Source of the DNA: Candidatus Altimarinota bacterium
Lineage (GTDB): Bacteria > Patescibacteriota > Gracilibacteria > UBA4473
Direction: 5' to 3'
Length of the DNA stretch: 64,000 bases
Assembly (NCBI GenBank): GCA_020631075.1
Contig: JAHDHX010000002.1
Span: forward strand, 62,001 to 126,000
Shown here piece by piece: positions 1 to 8,052 of the stretch (its first letter is position 1; each line of letters starts with the position of its first letter). A program made the translations under genes and the position numbers. The notes below the pieces were generated by a model. That model was not told where the DNA came from and ran no database searches. It was given only the letters and a program-made list of their open reading frames with translations.

Positions 1-936
1 CTCAAAGGGGCTCATGGCGGATTCGTCCTCGATGAAGTCAGACAATTTTGAGTCTTCCTCTGTGCCGACGGGGGCTTCGAGGGAGACGATGTCTTGTGAG
101 ATCTTCATGATGTAGTTGACCTTTTTGAGGTCCATGTCCATCTCGGCGGCGATTTCTTCGGGGAGGGGCTGGCGTCCGAGCTCTTGCTGCAGGCGGCGTT
201 GAGTGTAGCGAAGTTTGTTGATGGTTTCGACCATGTGAACGGGGATCCGAATGGTGCGGGCTTGGTCAGCGATGGCGCGGGTGATGGCTTGGCGGATCCA
301 CCACGTGGCGTAGGTGGAGAACTTAAAGCCTTTGCGGTAGTCAAACTTTTCAACGGCGCGGAGGAGGCCGAAGTTGCCCTCTTGCATGAGGTCGAGGAAG
401 GGCAGGCCACGCCCGATGTAGCGCTTAGCGATCGAGACGACGAGACGGAGGTTGGACTCGGCGAGTTTTTGTTTGGCGGAGAGGTCACCCATCTCGATCC
501 GTTTGGCGAGGGAGACTTCTTGCTCGGCATTCAGCAACGGGATGCGTCCGATCTCGTTGAGATACATCCGTACGGAGTCGTTGGAGATTTCCGACAAGTC
601 GACGGATTGCCGCTCTTTGTCTTTCTTAGGGCTGATGGGTTCGTCGTCTTTTTTCTCTTCGCTGGCACGGATGACTTTTTTCTTGTCAGCGGCGGCGAGT
701 TTTTCTCGCCAGAGTTTTTCTTCACGGACGTCGATGACCTCCACCGAGAGGTCGAAGAGGAGCTCGTAGAGCTCATCGACGAGGTTGAGGTTGTCCTCAA
801 TGTCGGGGACGACTTTCATGAGCTCTTGCTCGGTGATGAATCGTTGCTCGCGGCCTTTTTGGATTAATTGTTGGACTTCTTTGGGGAACTTAACGATGCG
901 TTTTTGGAGGCTGAAGTTTGATTTGCCTTTTGACAT
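1..936 (-). CDS. rpoD: RNA polymerase primary sigma factor, 3' part missing
   Basis: Sigma-70 family primary sigma factor, which directs RNA polymerase to -10/-35 promoters. The frame is open from an ATG at 936 to the window edge, giving 312 codons. Residues around 120-145 carry the region 1.2 block ([15 protein letters not shown]). Region 2 follows with [32 protein letters not shown] and [16 protein letters not shown], which contain the core-binding and -10 recognition helices. Region 3 begins after that. Region 4 (-35 recognition) would lie beyond the edge. An acidic and lysine-rich linker sits at about residues 85-115. The leader upstream of the ATG is C/T-rich without a Shine-Dalgarno sequence. 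It lies downstream of pheS on the same strand, 114 bp apart, with a possible own -10 (TATATT) in the gap. Identification is secure. Confidence 0.96.
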   Translation of the reverse strand, partial: MSKGKSNFSLQKRIVKFPKEVQQLIQKGREQRFITEQELMKVVPDIEDNLNLVDELYELLFDLSVEVIDVREEKLWREKLAAADKKKVIRASEEKKDDEPISPKKDKERQSVDLSEISNDSVRMYLNEIGRIPLLNAEQEVSLAKRIEMGDLSAKQKLAESNLRLVVSIAKRYIGRGLPFLDLMQEGNFGLLRAVEKFDYRKGFKFSTYATWWIRQAITRAIADQARTIRIPVHMVETINKLRYTQRRLQQELGRQPLPEEIAAEMDMDLKKVNYIMKISQDIVSLEAPVGTEEDSKLSDFIEDESAMSPFE

Positions 937-1050
937 GGGGAAGACGTGAGAGCGAAAGAAGGGGAGCAACCGACGGGGCTTACCAAAAGCGCCCAAATGA
1001 TCGAGCGCTAATATAAGCGGGAGAGGGCTGAAACGAAAACGTTTTTTTCG

Positions 1051-2112
1051 CTATTTTTGGCCGCTGAATTTCTGCAAAAAGGTGGTGTCGGTGCTAAAGA
1101 GGAGCCGTATGTCTGGCACGGCGTAGCGGAGCATGGCCAAGCGGGTGAGCCCGATGCCGAAGGCAAACCCGCTGTAGACACTGGGGTCGATGCCGCAGTG
1201 GCGGAGTACATTGGGGTGGACCATGCCTGCGCCGAGCATTTCCATCCAGTCGCTGGTGTGGGTCACGCCGTGCTCGTCGGTGCTGGTGGTGCGCATATCG
1301 ACCTCCAGCCCTGGTTCGACAAACGGGAAGTAGCCAGGGCGAAAGCGGGTCTCGGCGGTGTCGCCAAAAAGCTCTTTCATCAACTGACTAAGGGTGGCTT
1401 TGAGATGAGCGAGGGAGATATCCTTGTCGACGACGAGGCCTTCGAGCTGGTAGAATGTGGAGTCATGCGTGCGGTCGACGGCTTCGTTGCGGAAGACCCG
1501 CCCAGGGGCGATCATCCGCACGGGGGCGCCATGCTCGACCATCATGCGGATCTGGGCGTTTGACGTTTGGGTGCGGGCGACGAAATTATGATGAGGGGAG
1601 GGACTGTCTTTTTTGATCCAGAAGGTGTCTTGCATATCCCGTGCGGGGTGACTTTCGGGGATGTCGAGGGCGTCAAAATTATGCCATTCGGTTTCGATCT
1701 CGGGCGCGTCGGCGATCTCGTACCCGAGGCTGATGAAAAAGTCTTCGACCTGACTCTGGATGAGGGTGATGGGGTGCTGTGACCCGATGTGAACAGGGCT
1801 GGGGGTGGTGACGTCAAACCAGTCGGCGTCGAGCGTGGAGGCGGCTTGGGCTTGCTGAAGAGACTGACGATGGGCTTGCAGGGCGGTCTGCAGGCGTTGC
1901 TTTTGCTGGCCGATGGCGGCGGCGTGGGCGCGCTTCTCTTCGGGGGAAAGACTTTTGAGGGACTTGAAAAGGGCGGTGAGTTCAGATTTCTTACTGGTGT
2001 ATTGGCTTTGCCAAGTTTCGAGGTCGCGCTCTGACTGGGTGGTGGTGAGGGCTTGCAGGCCAGCGTCGACGAGCTGGGTGATCTGGGCCAGGAGTGGGTG
2101 AGGAGATGACAT
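1051..2112 (-). CDS. pheS: Phenylalanyl-tRNA synthetase alpha subunit
   Basis: Catalytic alpha subunit of the (alpha-beta)2 PheRS, which charges tRNA-Phe. It has 353 aa, normal for the family. The N-terminal coiled coil (about residues 1-90) is followed by the class II core: motif 2 in RVFRNEAVDRTHDSTFYQLEG and motif 3 in YSGFAFGIGLTRLAMLRY. The ATG at 2112 (MSSPHPLLAQ) is chosen because the open frame upstream is antisense to another gene and translates as low-complexity Ser/Ala. The leader is strongly pyrimidine-rich with no Shine-Dalgarno. pheT, its obligate partner, is not adjacent. rpoD follows on the same strand. Its start is divergent from the repeat protein at 2243. Confidence 0.96.
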   Translation of the reverse strand: MSSPHPLLAQITQLVDAGLQALTTTQSERDLETWQSQYTSKKSELTALFKSLKSLSPEEKRAHAAAIGQQKQRLQTALQAHRQSLQQAQAASTLDADWFDVTTPSPVHIGSQHPITLIQSQVEDFFISLGYEIADAPEIETEWHNFDALDIPESHPARDMQDTFWIKKDSPSPHHNFVARTQTSNAQIRMMVEHGAPVRMIAPGRVFRNEAVDRTHDSTFYQLEGLVVDKDISLAHLKATLSQLMKELFGDTAETRFRPGYFPFVEPGLEVDMRTTSTDEHGVTHTSDWMEMLGAGMVHPNVLRHCGIDPSVYSGFAFGIGLTRLAMLRYAVPDIRLLFSTDTTFLQKFSGQK

Positions 2113-2242
2113 GGATGGCAGAAGGGGAGGAGGGGACTTGCGGGGAGGGGAAAAAATCGGCATAATAGTGCGACACGCTGAGCGTGCGGTCAACCCACTT
2201 CGCGTTCTTGTCTTCACCACTTTGTTTAGCGCATACACACAC

Positions 2243-3748
2243 ATGGTAGAATTTAACTTCGGACTCGGGAAAAGTAAAAAAGATGACCAAGCCACGGGCA
2301 CCGCGGCGGATGGCAGCCAGCCAGCCGACGACGCAACCGTGACCGACCCCGTAGTGACCGACGACCAGAGTGGGGGCGTCGCTGGCCAAATGATGGACGC
2401 GGCGGTGGCGCTGGTGAATGATCCGTTTGGGGATGGGCAAGACGCTGGCGGAGGGGCAGCGACAGAGCCAGTGATAGAAGCGGTTGAGCCAGTGGCGGAA
2501 GCAGCGCCAGTGGAAACGGCGGCAGTTGACCCCTTTGCAGCACCAGCGCCAGCGGGGGCAGAGGGTGTGGCTGATCCTTTCGCCACGCCTGCAGCCGAAG
2601 TAGCGCCAGCCGAAACAATGGCAGTTGACCCCTTTGCAGCACCAGCGCCAGCGGGGGCAGAAGGGGTGGCTGATCCTTTCGCCACGCCTGCAGCCGAAGT
2701 AGCGCCAGCCGAAATAATGGCAGTTGATCCGTTTGCGGCCCCTGAGCCAGTGGGGGCAGAAGGGGTGGCTGATCCTTTCGCCACGCCTGCAGCCGAAGTA
2801 GTGCCTGTGGAAACGGCGGCAGCCGACCCCTTTGCGGCGCCAGCACCAGCGTTGGCAGAGGGCGTGACTGACCCTTTTGCAGCGTCAGCGGCCGAAGTAG
2901 CACCAGCCGAAACAATGGCAGTTGATCCGTTTGCGGCACCAGCGCCAGCGGAGACAACAGCAGAGGCAGCAATGCCAGCTATCGAACCCGCGAGTACTTC
3001 CCCCAGTGGGGAGCAAGCGGCGGCCGTGCTGGGCGTGTTAGCGGGAGCGGCGACGCAAGGAGCAGACAAAAAAGAAGTCGAAAAAAGTGTGGAGACGGAA
3101 ACGTCATCTGCGAAAATTGAGCCAGTGGAAGAGGTGGTTGCGGACGTGGCGCCAGCAGAAACAGCGCCAGTAGTGGTGCCTGAGACAGTGGCTGTGCCCG
3201 TGGTGGATGAACCCACGCTAGCAGAACCAGCACCAGCAGAAATGCCTATGCTGGAGGTGCCAGCCCCAATAGAGACCATGACACCAGTGGAAACACCGAC
3301 AGAATTCCCCTCAGCCGAGGTGTCGCAGAGGGAAACAAAAGACAATGCGATGGAAGTCGGAGGAGGGGATCCGTTTGCGACTATTGGGCGACTGCGAGGG
3401 GAAATAGAGGCGTACATTAAAATCCATAAAGAAGCGATCGCCACCCATGAAGAAGAGATAGAAGTGATACGGCAGGAGGCGAAGGCGAAAATAAAAGTCA
3501 AGCAGGGGGAGATCGCGGCGGAAAAAGCGCTGCTGGCGGAAAAGAATGATGAATTTAAACGGATGGTGCGTGAGCTGTCCGACTTGACGGGAATGCTGGA
3601 TGAGCACACGGCGGAAAAAAAGAAAACAACAAAAACCGATAAACCAAAAGAAGAGAAAAAAATGGAAAAGAAGTCGCTCCTGAAAAAAGGGGGTAAGGGC
3701 GGCTATAAACCCAAGGGACACCGCAAGGGTGGGAAGAAGCCGTATTAG
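2243..3748 (+). CDS. Ala/Pro-rich DPF-repeat protein with C-terminal coiled coil
   Basis: Unrecognised 501-aa protein. The start at 2243 (MVEFNFGLGKSKKDD) is preferred to an in-frame ATG at 2111, which lies opposite the pheS start. Residues about 1-90 are acidic. Residues about 94-250 are five copies of a 33-aa unit containing DPFAAPAPA and DPFATPAAEVAPAE. A Val/Pro/Glu-rich stretch follows, then another DPF copy (GGDPFATIGRLRGEIEAY) that opens a charged coiled coil at about 370-450. The end is a very basic Lys/Gly tail (KKGGKGGYKPKGHRKGGKK), which could bind nucleic acid or polyanions. No signal peptide or membrane segment is visible, so it is probably cytoplasmic. The recurring DPF tripeptide looks like a short linear motif. 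Function is unknown. Confidence 0.85.
   Translation: MVEFNFGLGKSKKDDQATGTAADGSQPADDATVTDPVVTDDQSGGVAGQMMDAAVALVNDPFGDGQDAGGGAATEPVIEAVEPVAEAAPVETAAVDPFAAPAPAGAEGVADPFATPAAEVAPAETMAVDPFAAPAPAGAEGVADPFATPAAEVAPAEIMAVDPFAAPEPVGAEGVADPFATPAAEVVPVETAAADPFAAPAPALAEGVTDPFAASAAEVAPAETMAVDPFAAPAPAETTAEAAMPAIEPASTSPSGEQAAAVLGVLAGAATQGADKKEVEKSVETETSSAKIEPVEEVVADVAPAETAPVVVPETVAVPVVDEPTLAEPAPAEMPMLEVPAPIETMTPVETPTEFPSAEVSQRETKDNAMEVGGGDPFATIGRLRGEIEAYIKIHKEAIATHEEEIEVIRQEAKAKIKVKQGEIAAEKALLAEKNDEFKRMVRELSDLTGMLDEHTAEKKKTTKTDKPKEEKKMEKKSLLKKGGKGGYKPKGHRKGGKKPY
2522..3016 (+). repeat. 99-bp in-frame tandem repeat, five units
   Basis: Units begin at 2522, 2621, 2720, 2819 and 2918, an exact 99-bp period, each starting GCAGYYGAYCC. 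Units 1-3 are the most alike. Units 4 and 5 have drifted, and the second half of unit 5 is hard to align. The exact multiple of three keeps the frame and yields the 33-aa DPF unit. Such arrays usually change copy number by slippage or recombination. Confidence 0.9.
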
Positions 3749-3769
3749 AAGACCAGAATTAGATTGTAA

Positions 3770-3800
3770 AAAAACACGGCCCGCTCAGGGCCGCGTTTTT
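3770..3800. terminator. Bidirectional terminator between convergent genes
   Basis: The hairpin ACGGCCC-GCTCA-GGGCCGCGT is flanked by A-run and T-run, so it can serve the repeat protein on + and rpsR on -. It lies exactly between the two stop codons. Confidence 0.8.
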
Positions 3801-3826
3801 TGTTTTTCACTACTATGTCACCAATG

Positions 3827-4048
3827 CTATTCGTAACGGATGAAGGGCATGAGGCCCATGATACGCGCTTTTTTGATGGCGGAGCTCAGCATCTTTTGGT
3901 GCTTAAGTGAGACACCCGTGTGGAAACGACTCTGGATAGAGCGGTAGTAGGTGATGTATTTCGACAAGAGCTTGGCGTCTTTGTAGTCGATGTGTTTGAT
4001 GCCATTTTTGGTAAAGTGGCAGATAAACTTTTTAGGCTTTGGAGGCAT
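3827..4048 (-). CDS. rpsR: 30S ribosomal protein S18
   Basis: S18, a small protein of the 30S platform that pairs with S6. It has 73 aa, with the family hallmarks IDYKDAKLLSKYIT and the basic C-terminal part ARIMGLMPF. It starts 21 bp after the rpsF stop, so the two form one operon (rpsF-rpsR). In most bacteria ssb sits between them; here ssb is at 51392. Confidence 0.96.
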   Translation of the reverse strand: MPPKPKKFICHFTKNGIKHIDYKDAKLLSKYITYYRSIQSRFHTGVSLKHQKMLSSAIKKARIMGLMPFIRYE

Positions 4049-4069
4049 GGCTCACAGGGGGTTGAAGAT

Positions 4070-4567
4070 TTAGAGAGAGGTTTTGGCGTCGGAGATGACG
4101 GAGTCAAGCGCAGCGTCGACTGGGTCGGCCGCTTTGGCTTTGGGTTCGGTTTTTTCCGCTTTCTTGGCGGTTTTGGCTGTGTCGGCGGCGACAGCGGCTT
4201 CGGCTTCGCTGATCTTTGACTCTTTCTCCATCGCGTCCCACTCCTTTTTCATGTCGGCGTAGGTCTTGGGTTCGCCAGCGTGTTTTGACACTTTAGTAAT
4301 GAGGAAGCGAACGACGTCTTTCTCAATGTTGAGCTCGGTGCGCATCTCGATGGTTTTTTCGGCTTCGATGTCAAACTGGGCGACGTGGTAGTAGCCCCAT
4401 TTTTGACCTTTAATCATGTAGGCGAACCCCTTGGCGCCCCAGAAGTCGTCAAATGACACGGTGCCGCCGTGCTCGGTGATGCGCTCGATGATGAGCTTTT
4501 TGGCAGCTTGTTCGGCTTCTTTTTCGCCGAGGTGGTTGCCGATGATCGTCATGATCTCGTATTTCAT
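4070..4567 (-). CDS. rpsF: 30S ribosomal protein S6 with long C-terminal tail
   Basis: S6 of the 30S platform. The core (residues 1 to about 105) begins MKYEIMTIIGNHLGEKEAE and includes GAKGFAYMIKGQKWGYYHVAQF and a conserved TELNIEKDVVRFLITK stretch. The remaining 60 residues are an Ala/Lys/Glu-rich tail (EAEAAVAADTAKTAKKAEK) with no family counterpart, making 165 aa against the usual 95-135. The start at 4567 follows from alignment to the S6 N-terminus, and the longer upstream frame is spurious. First gene of the rpsF-rpsR operon, divergent from truB. Confidence 0.95.
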   Translation of the reverse strand: MKYEIMTIIGNHLGEKEAEQAAKKLIIERITEHGGTVSFDDFWGAKGFAYMIKGQKWGYYHVAQFDIEAEKTIEMRTELNIEKDVVRFLITKVSKHAGEPKTYADMKKEWDAMEKESKISEAEAAVAADTAKTAKKAEKTEPKAKAADPVDAALDSVISDAKTSL

Positions 4568-4735
4568 CCTTTGTGGACAGTAAAGAAATAAGGATTTACT
4601 GACTGGGGTTTCATAGGCGGGGGGAGCAGGGCTGCCCGTCGTCAACCGCAGTAAAGTGACGCTTTTATAGAGTTTGGGCGAGGGGTGGCAAGGAAATAAT
4701 TGGCGAGATGGGGGAAAGTCAGTAGAAGGGCGGGG

Positions 4736-5596
4736 ATGACACAGACGCGCAAATCGGGATTTTTGTTGGTGGATAAGCCCACGGGGTGGACGAGCTTTGA
4801 CGTGTGTGCGCGCTTGCGGCGGGTGCTGGGGGTGAAGAAAATTGGCCATACGGGGACGCTCGATCCTTTCGCGACGGGGTTGCTGGTGGTGGCGGTGGGG
4901 AAGTGTACGAAATTTATCCCGTTGCTGAATAAAGACGAAAAGTCGTATCGGGCGACCTTTACGTTGGGGGCGACGACTGAGACGCTAGACACAGAGAGTG
5001 AGCAAATATTGTGCACAAAAGGCGTGCGACCAACTGAGGGAGAGATAGTGGAAGCTTTAGAAAAAAGGGTGGGGACGCACCCGCAGGTGCCGCCGAAGTA
5101 CAGCGCGCTGAAGCAAGGCGGTAAGCGGCTGTATGCCCGAGCCCGCGCGGGGGAAGACGTGGTGGTGGCACCGCGGCCAGCGACGCTCAAGGCGTATGAA
5201 CTGATTGAATATGTATACCCTGCGGTGGTGGTAGACCTGCAGGTGGGGGCGGGGTTTTATGTGCGTTCGCTGGCGCGGGACGTGGCCGCCGATGTGGGGA
5301 CACTGGGGCACTGCACGGCGCTGCGCCGCACGGCGGTGGGGGCCATGCAGCTGGCCGACGCGACCACGGTGGAAGCCCAAGGGGAACTGATAGACCCGCG
5401 CTTTGTGTTGCCTCATTTGCCGCGAGTGGGGATCCCACCCCTGCGGGTGGGGGACTTCAGCGCGGGGCGGGCCTTTGACCACCGTGAGCTGGTGGCGGTG
5501 CAGGAAGGTGAAAAATTCTTGGTCGAGGTGGCGGGACGCACGATCGGAGTAGGGGAGAAGGTCTGCGGGAAGGTGCAACCACGGGTGGTGATGTAA
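4736..5596 (+). CDS. truB: tRNA pseudouridine-55 synthase
   Basis: Converts U55 of the tRNA T-loop to pseudouridine. It has 286 aa from the ATG at 4736 (MTQTRKSGFLLVDKP). The TruB signature GHTGTLDPFATG contains the catalytic aspartate D43, preceded by the typical LLVDKPTGWTSFDV. GAGFYVRSLARDVA and the C-terminal part with VGEKVCGKVQPRVV match the family. An ATG at 4700 is possible, but it would add residues not found in TruB. Followed by a hairpin terminator. Confidence 0.95.
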   Translation: MTQTRKSGFLLVDKPTGWTSFDVCARLRRVLGVKKIGHTGTLDPFATGLLVVAVGKCTKFIPLLNKDEKSYRATFTLGATTETLDTESEQILCTKGVRPTEGEIVEALEKRVGTHPQVPPKYSALKQGGKRLYARARAGEDVVVAPRPATLKAYELIEYVYPAVVVDLQVGAGFYVRSLARDVAADVGTLGHCTALRRTAVGAMQLADATTVEAQGELIDPRFVLPHLPRVGIPPLRVGDFSAGRAFDHRELVAVQEGEKFLVEVAGRTIGVGEKVCGKVQPRVVM

Positions 5597-5597
5597 A

Positions 5598-5647
5598 AAA
5601 GCACCGCCATGAGATCACATAGTGAAACCAGAGGTGGGCGGTGCTTT
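5598..5647 (+). terminator. Hairpin after truB
   Basis: An 11-bp stem, AAAGCACCGCC at 5598-5608 with GGCGGTGCTTT at 5637-5647, encloses a 28-nt loop. It starts 2 nt after the truB stop. The loop is longer than in typical intrinsic terminators, but position and flanking A/T fit. Confidence 0.6.
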
Positions 5648-6376
5648 CAACAGAATGAGAGGCTCGAGTGGGTCAAAGACCGTCAACACGATGACTGGGG
5701 GGTGAATACTTTTTGTTCAAAAAAATTGTTCAAAAATTTGATTCATTGGCCCAAGAGAACGTGATCGAAGGTTTTTTGGCCTCGATCTCATCTGGCTCAC
5801 CTGACTCACGGTTTCCCGACGTCGTCATGATTTGGCGAGGTCTCAAGAGGAAAAAACAGTGTGTGTTTGTGTATGTGGATGCGGTGGCCCACAGGGGGCA
5901 CCCGCACCAGTAAGAAAGAGAAGCCGCAGGGTAAGGATGAGTGTCGATGGATCTCGGGCTGGGGGCGGGGTGACTTGCTAGGCAAGCGAGGCCCGCAGCG
6001 AGAGGCCGAAGTGAAACTCTCTGTGTGCACACAGGGACTGTGTGCGACTGCGCTGGCTCTCAGGGCCTTGAGGGTGAGTGGAAGCACTGGTCATTAATAT
6101 GAAAGAGGGGAATACTGTTTTTAAGAGTCTGGTCCTCATTCTGACGCAGTGGCCTTCATCGCTCTGCAATGGACTGGGAGGAAGTGCAGGGAGCGGCCAG
6201 TCACCATTTTCTTGGGTAGTAATAGAATTGGTGGCTCGACGCTCCTTGCACCGCGGAGAGGTGAGTGGAAATGCAAAAGAACAGTGGCTTATTGTATCAC
6301 ACTGGTGGACGGAAATCGAGAAAAGTGCAGAGAAAATTCACAGATAATGATGAAACTGGTACGGTGAATTTCGTAC
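5648..6376. other. Gene-poor stretch between truB and pyrG
   Basis: About 730 bp without a convincing gene. The short open frames present (for example a 66-codon TTG-start frame at 5713-5913) have no recognisable product or initiation signal. I looked on both strands for tmRNA (GCAAACGAC core), RNase P RNA (GGAAAGUCC and the ACAGAA..CGGCUUA core) and tRNA features and found none. GC-rich hairpins are present around 5880-5920 and 5960-6030, so an unidentified structured RNA or a decayed gene is possible. Confidence 0.4.
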
Positions 6377-7984
6377 ATGAAACAGCGATCATACATCTTT
6401 GTGACTGGGGGAGTGTGTAGTAGCCTCGGAAAGGGCATAGTGGCGGCGTCGACGGCGGCTATCTTGCGTTCGGCGGGGGTGTCGACGGCGGTGATGAAGC
6501 TCGACCCTTACCTAAATGTCGACCCAGGGACGATGAGCCCTTTCCAGCATGGGGAGGTTTTTGTGCTGGATGATGGGGCGGAGACAGACCTTGATCTGGG
6601 GCATTATGAGCGGTTTATTGACATCCCGCTGACGGGGGCCTGCAGCGTGACAACGGGAAAAGTGTATAGTGAGGTGCTGCGCGAGGAGCGCGACGGGAAG
6701 TACCTCGGGGGGACGATCCAAGTGGTACCACACATTACTAATAAAATCCGCGAAAAGGTGGAAGCGGCCGCGGAGTCAATGGACACGGATGTGATGGTGG
6801 TGGAGATAGGGGGCACGGTGGGGGACATAGAAGCGGAGCCGTTTTTGGAGGTTTTACGGCAGATGAAAAATAGCCTCGGGGGTGGGCGGGTGCTGTCGAT
6901 GCATTTGACGTTGTTGCCCTACCTCGCGGCGGCGGGCGAACTCAAAACCAAGCCGACGCAGCTGTCGGTGCGGGAGCTGCGTCGGGTGGGGATTACGCCT
7001 GATATCATCCTGACGCGGGCGGATGTGGACATCCCAGACAGTATCCTCAAAAAAGTGGCGTACTTCTGTGATGTGCGTGAAGACTGCGTAATTCCTTCGC
7101 CAACGGTGTCGTCGATCTATCAGGTGCCGTTGCTCTACCAGAAGTGCCGACTGGGGGAAATAGTGGCGGAGAAATTGAGGTTGGGGGAGCTGAAATTTGA
7201 TCTGGGCGACTTTGAGCGATATGCGGCCAACTTGGCCGCCATAGACCGTGAGATGACTGTGGCGCTGTGTGGGAAGTATACTGATCTGGATGATGCGTAT
7301 CTGTCAGTGATCGAGTCGATCAAGTCAGCGGGGGTGCACCATGGGGTGAAGACGGTGATCACCTGGATAGACACAGAAAAGCTGGAAGAAGCGGAAAACC
7401 CCGAGTGGGACCGACTGCGGGCGGCGGACGCGGTGGTGGTTCCCGGAGGGTTCGGTAACCGTGGGATAGAAGGCAAAATTGCGGTGGCGGCGCATTGTCG
7501 GGCGGAGGGCGTGCCATACTTGGGGCTTTGTCTGGGGTCGCAGATCATGGCGATCGAGTTTGCGCGTCATGTGCTGGGGATTGCTGACGCGACGAGTGAG
7601 GAGTTTGACGAAGAGGGGACGTCGCAGAACCACATTGTACACTTCATCCCTGAGCAACGGCACATCCAGCGGAAGGGGGGGACGATGCGCTTGGGGGCGT
7701 ATGACTGTCAGCTGACGGAGGGGTCGCTGGCGCACAAACTGTACGGAGAGACGGCCGTGTCGGAGCGGCACCGCCATCGGTTTGAGTTTAATAATGACTA
7801 TCGGGCGCAGTTTGCGGCGGCGGGGTTTGTGGTGTCGGGGGTCAACCCGCAGTCAGACCTCGTGGAGGTGGTGGAGCTGGCGGATCATCCGTTTATGATC
7901 GGGACGCAGGCCCACCCCGAATTCCTCAGTCGGCCGTGGCGGCCGCATCCGCTCTTTGCGGGGTTGGTGCAGGCGGCGCTGTGA
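6377..7984 (+). CDS. pyrG: CTP synthase
   Basis: Makes CTP from UTP, ATP and glutamine, the last step of pyrimidine nucleotide synthesis. It has 535 aa, full length. The N-terminal synthase domain opens with YIFVTGGVCSSLGKG (P-loop) and has VVEIGGTVGDIE. The C-terminal class I glutamine amidotransferase has GGFGNRG, the nucleophile cysteine in YLGLCLGSQ, and the His/Glu pair in AHPEF. GLCLGSQ replaces the usual GLCLGMQ, which is conservative. ATG at 6377. A lipoprotein gene follows after 68 bp. Confidence 0.98.
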   Translation: MKQRSYIFVTGGVCSSLGKGIVAASTAAILRSAGVSTAVMKLDPYLNVDPGTMSPFQHGEVFVLDDGAETDLDLGHYERFIDIPLTGACSVTTGKVYSEVLREERDGKYLGGTIQVVPHITNKIREKVEAAAESMDTDVMVVEIGGTVGDIEAEPFLEVLRQMKNSLGGGRVLSMHLTLLPYLAAAGELKTKPTQLSVRELRRVGITPDIILTRADVDIPDSILKKVAYFCDVREDCVIPSPTVSSIYQVPLLYQKCRLGEIVAEKLRLGELKFDLGDFERYAANLAAIDREMTVALCGKYTDLDDAYLSVIESIKSAGVHHGVKTVITWIDTEKLEEAENPEWDRLRAADAVVVPGGFGNRGIEGKIAVAAHCRAEGVPYLGLCLGSQIMAIEFARHVLGIADATSEEFDEEGTSQNHIVHFIPEQRHIQRKGGTMRLGAYDCQLTEGSLAHKLYGETAVSERHRHRFEFNNDYRAQFAAAGFVVSGVNPQSDLVEVVELADHPFMIGTQAHPEFLSRPWRPHPLFAGLVQAAL

Positions 7985-8052
7985 GTGACGCGAGGGGCAC
8001 TTGCGCTTCGGTGGGGGGGAGGGTAGGGTGTGGGCGATTTTTGCTGTGCGTG

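Noticed and set aside
2113-3609. Long minus-strand open frame continuing upstream of pheS
   Set aside because: It is antisense to the repeat protein and translates as Ser/Ala/Gly low complexity. The PheRS family start is at 2112. The skewed base composition keeps antisense frames open.
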